Below the pieces are notes generated by a model. It worked only from the letters and a program-made list of their open reading frames with translations, was not told the origin of the DNA and did not search any database. A program made the translations under genes and the position numbers. A stretch of DNA of 64,000 nucleotides, from NCBI GenBank assembly GCA_033032865.1, contig JAWHQI010000068.1:1736001-1800000 (forward strand), in the 5' to 3' direction. Of the stretch, positions 63,903 to 64,000 are shown in pieces; position 1 is the first letter of the stretch, and each line of letters opens with the position of its first letter. The DNA comes from Dactylorhiza incarnata. Its lineage: Eukaryota; Streptophyta; Magnoliopsida; Asparagales; Orchidaceae.

Positions 63903-64000
63903 TTCCCCGGCAACGGCGCCAAAAACTTGATGGCGCAAATCCTACACACCACTATAGATGGTGGCTAGACTGCGGCACGACACGGCAGTGTACCAATCGT
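63903..64000 (-). repeat. Primer site and start of the 5' LTR of element I
   Basis: The primer site (sense TGGCGCCGTTGCCGGGGAA) is at 63921-63903. The LTR begins at 63928 with TGATGGCGCAAATCCTACAC, one G longer than the other LTR, and continues past the window end. Confidence 0.85.

Larger units (their letters stand above)
59370..64000 (-). mobile_element. Non-autonomous LTR element I (relative of H), partial
   Basis: Minus strand. 3' LTR 59370-60801, polypurine tract (CACCCCCAGACTTA on plus, 60802-60815), non-coding region, one ORF (62537-63666), primer site (TTCCCCGGCAACGGCGCCA on plus, 63903-63921) and the start of the 5' LTR (63928-64000). The 5-bp flank CTAGG (59365-59369) is the probable target duplication; its partner is outside the window. 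Confidence 0.88.

Overview
This is nuclear, non-genic DNA of a flowering plant, built almost entirely from transposable elements nested inside one another. The evidence is plant-type Ty1/copia elements (Maximus/SIRE-like and Tork-like), Athila-like Ty3/gypsy elements, an En/Spm (CACTA) element and a tRNA-derived SINE, and no recognisable host gene, tRNA or rRNA. The species cannot be named. The depth of nesting suggests a repeat-rich or pericentromeric region of a large genome. Element letters A to J are mine.

Layout. 1-2331: copia A (minus; gag and 5' LTR), inserted in copia B (2332-6748, minus), which is inserted in copia J (6749 to about 10020, plus; integrase end, RT, RNase H, 3' LTR). 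From about 10100: copia C (plus), gag and pol split by a 4.2-kb CACTA element (11045-15238, TSD TCC). After C pol, copia F (18951-27959, minus, TSD ACACG) separates the post-pol promoter-like region from C's third ORF (28034-30948). C's 3' LTR (from 31340) is split by Athila-like G (31444-37402, TSD CCATG) and carries an inverted SINE pair (38565-38971). Copia D (39033 to past 59369, plus) follows directly. It has gag and ORF3 but no pol. Its ORF3 is split by copia E (43166-51546, minus, TSD AAAAT), and its 3' LTR by H (53573-59262, TSD GGGCC) and I (59370 to the window end, minus), two related non-autonomous elements with Athila-like ends.

Almost every reading frame is broken. The exception is a 368-codon ORF in E (47312-48418) running antisense to E's gag, with a splice-like intron just before its ATG. 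It resembles the sense-strand ORF3 of C and D.

The signal I find most interesting links the copia and Athila-related elements. Nine of the ten LTR families here have their own short palindromic motif, repeated in both orientations, on the upstream side of the LTR TATA box. The motif differs between families. In B, C, D, E and F the family's own motif recurs inside the element: in gag of B and F, after pol in F, in front of a TATA box and ORF3 in C and D, and on both sides of the antisense gene in E. This looks like a family-specific cis-regulatory or recognition code that co-evolves within each element and marks the promoters of both the LTR and ORF3.
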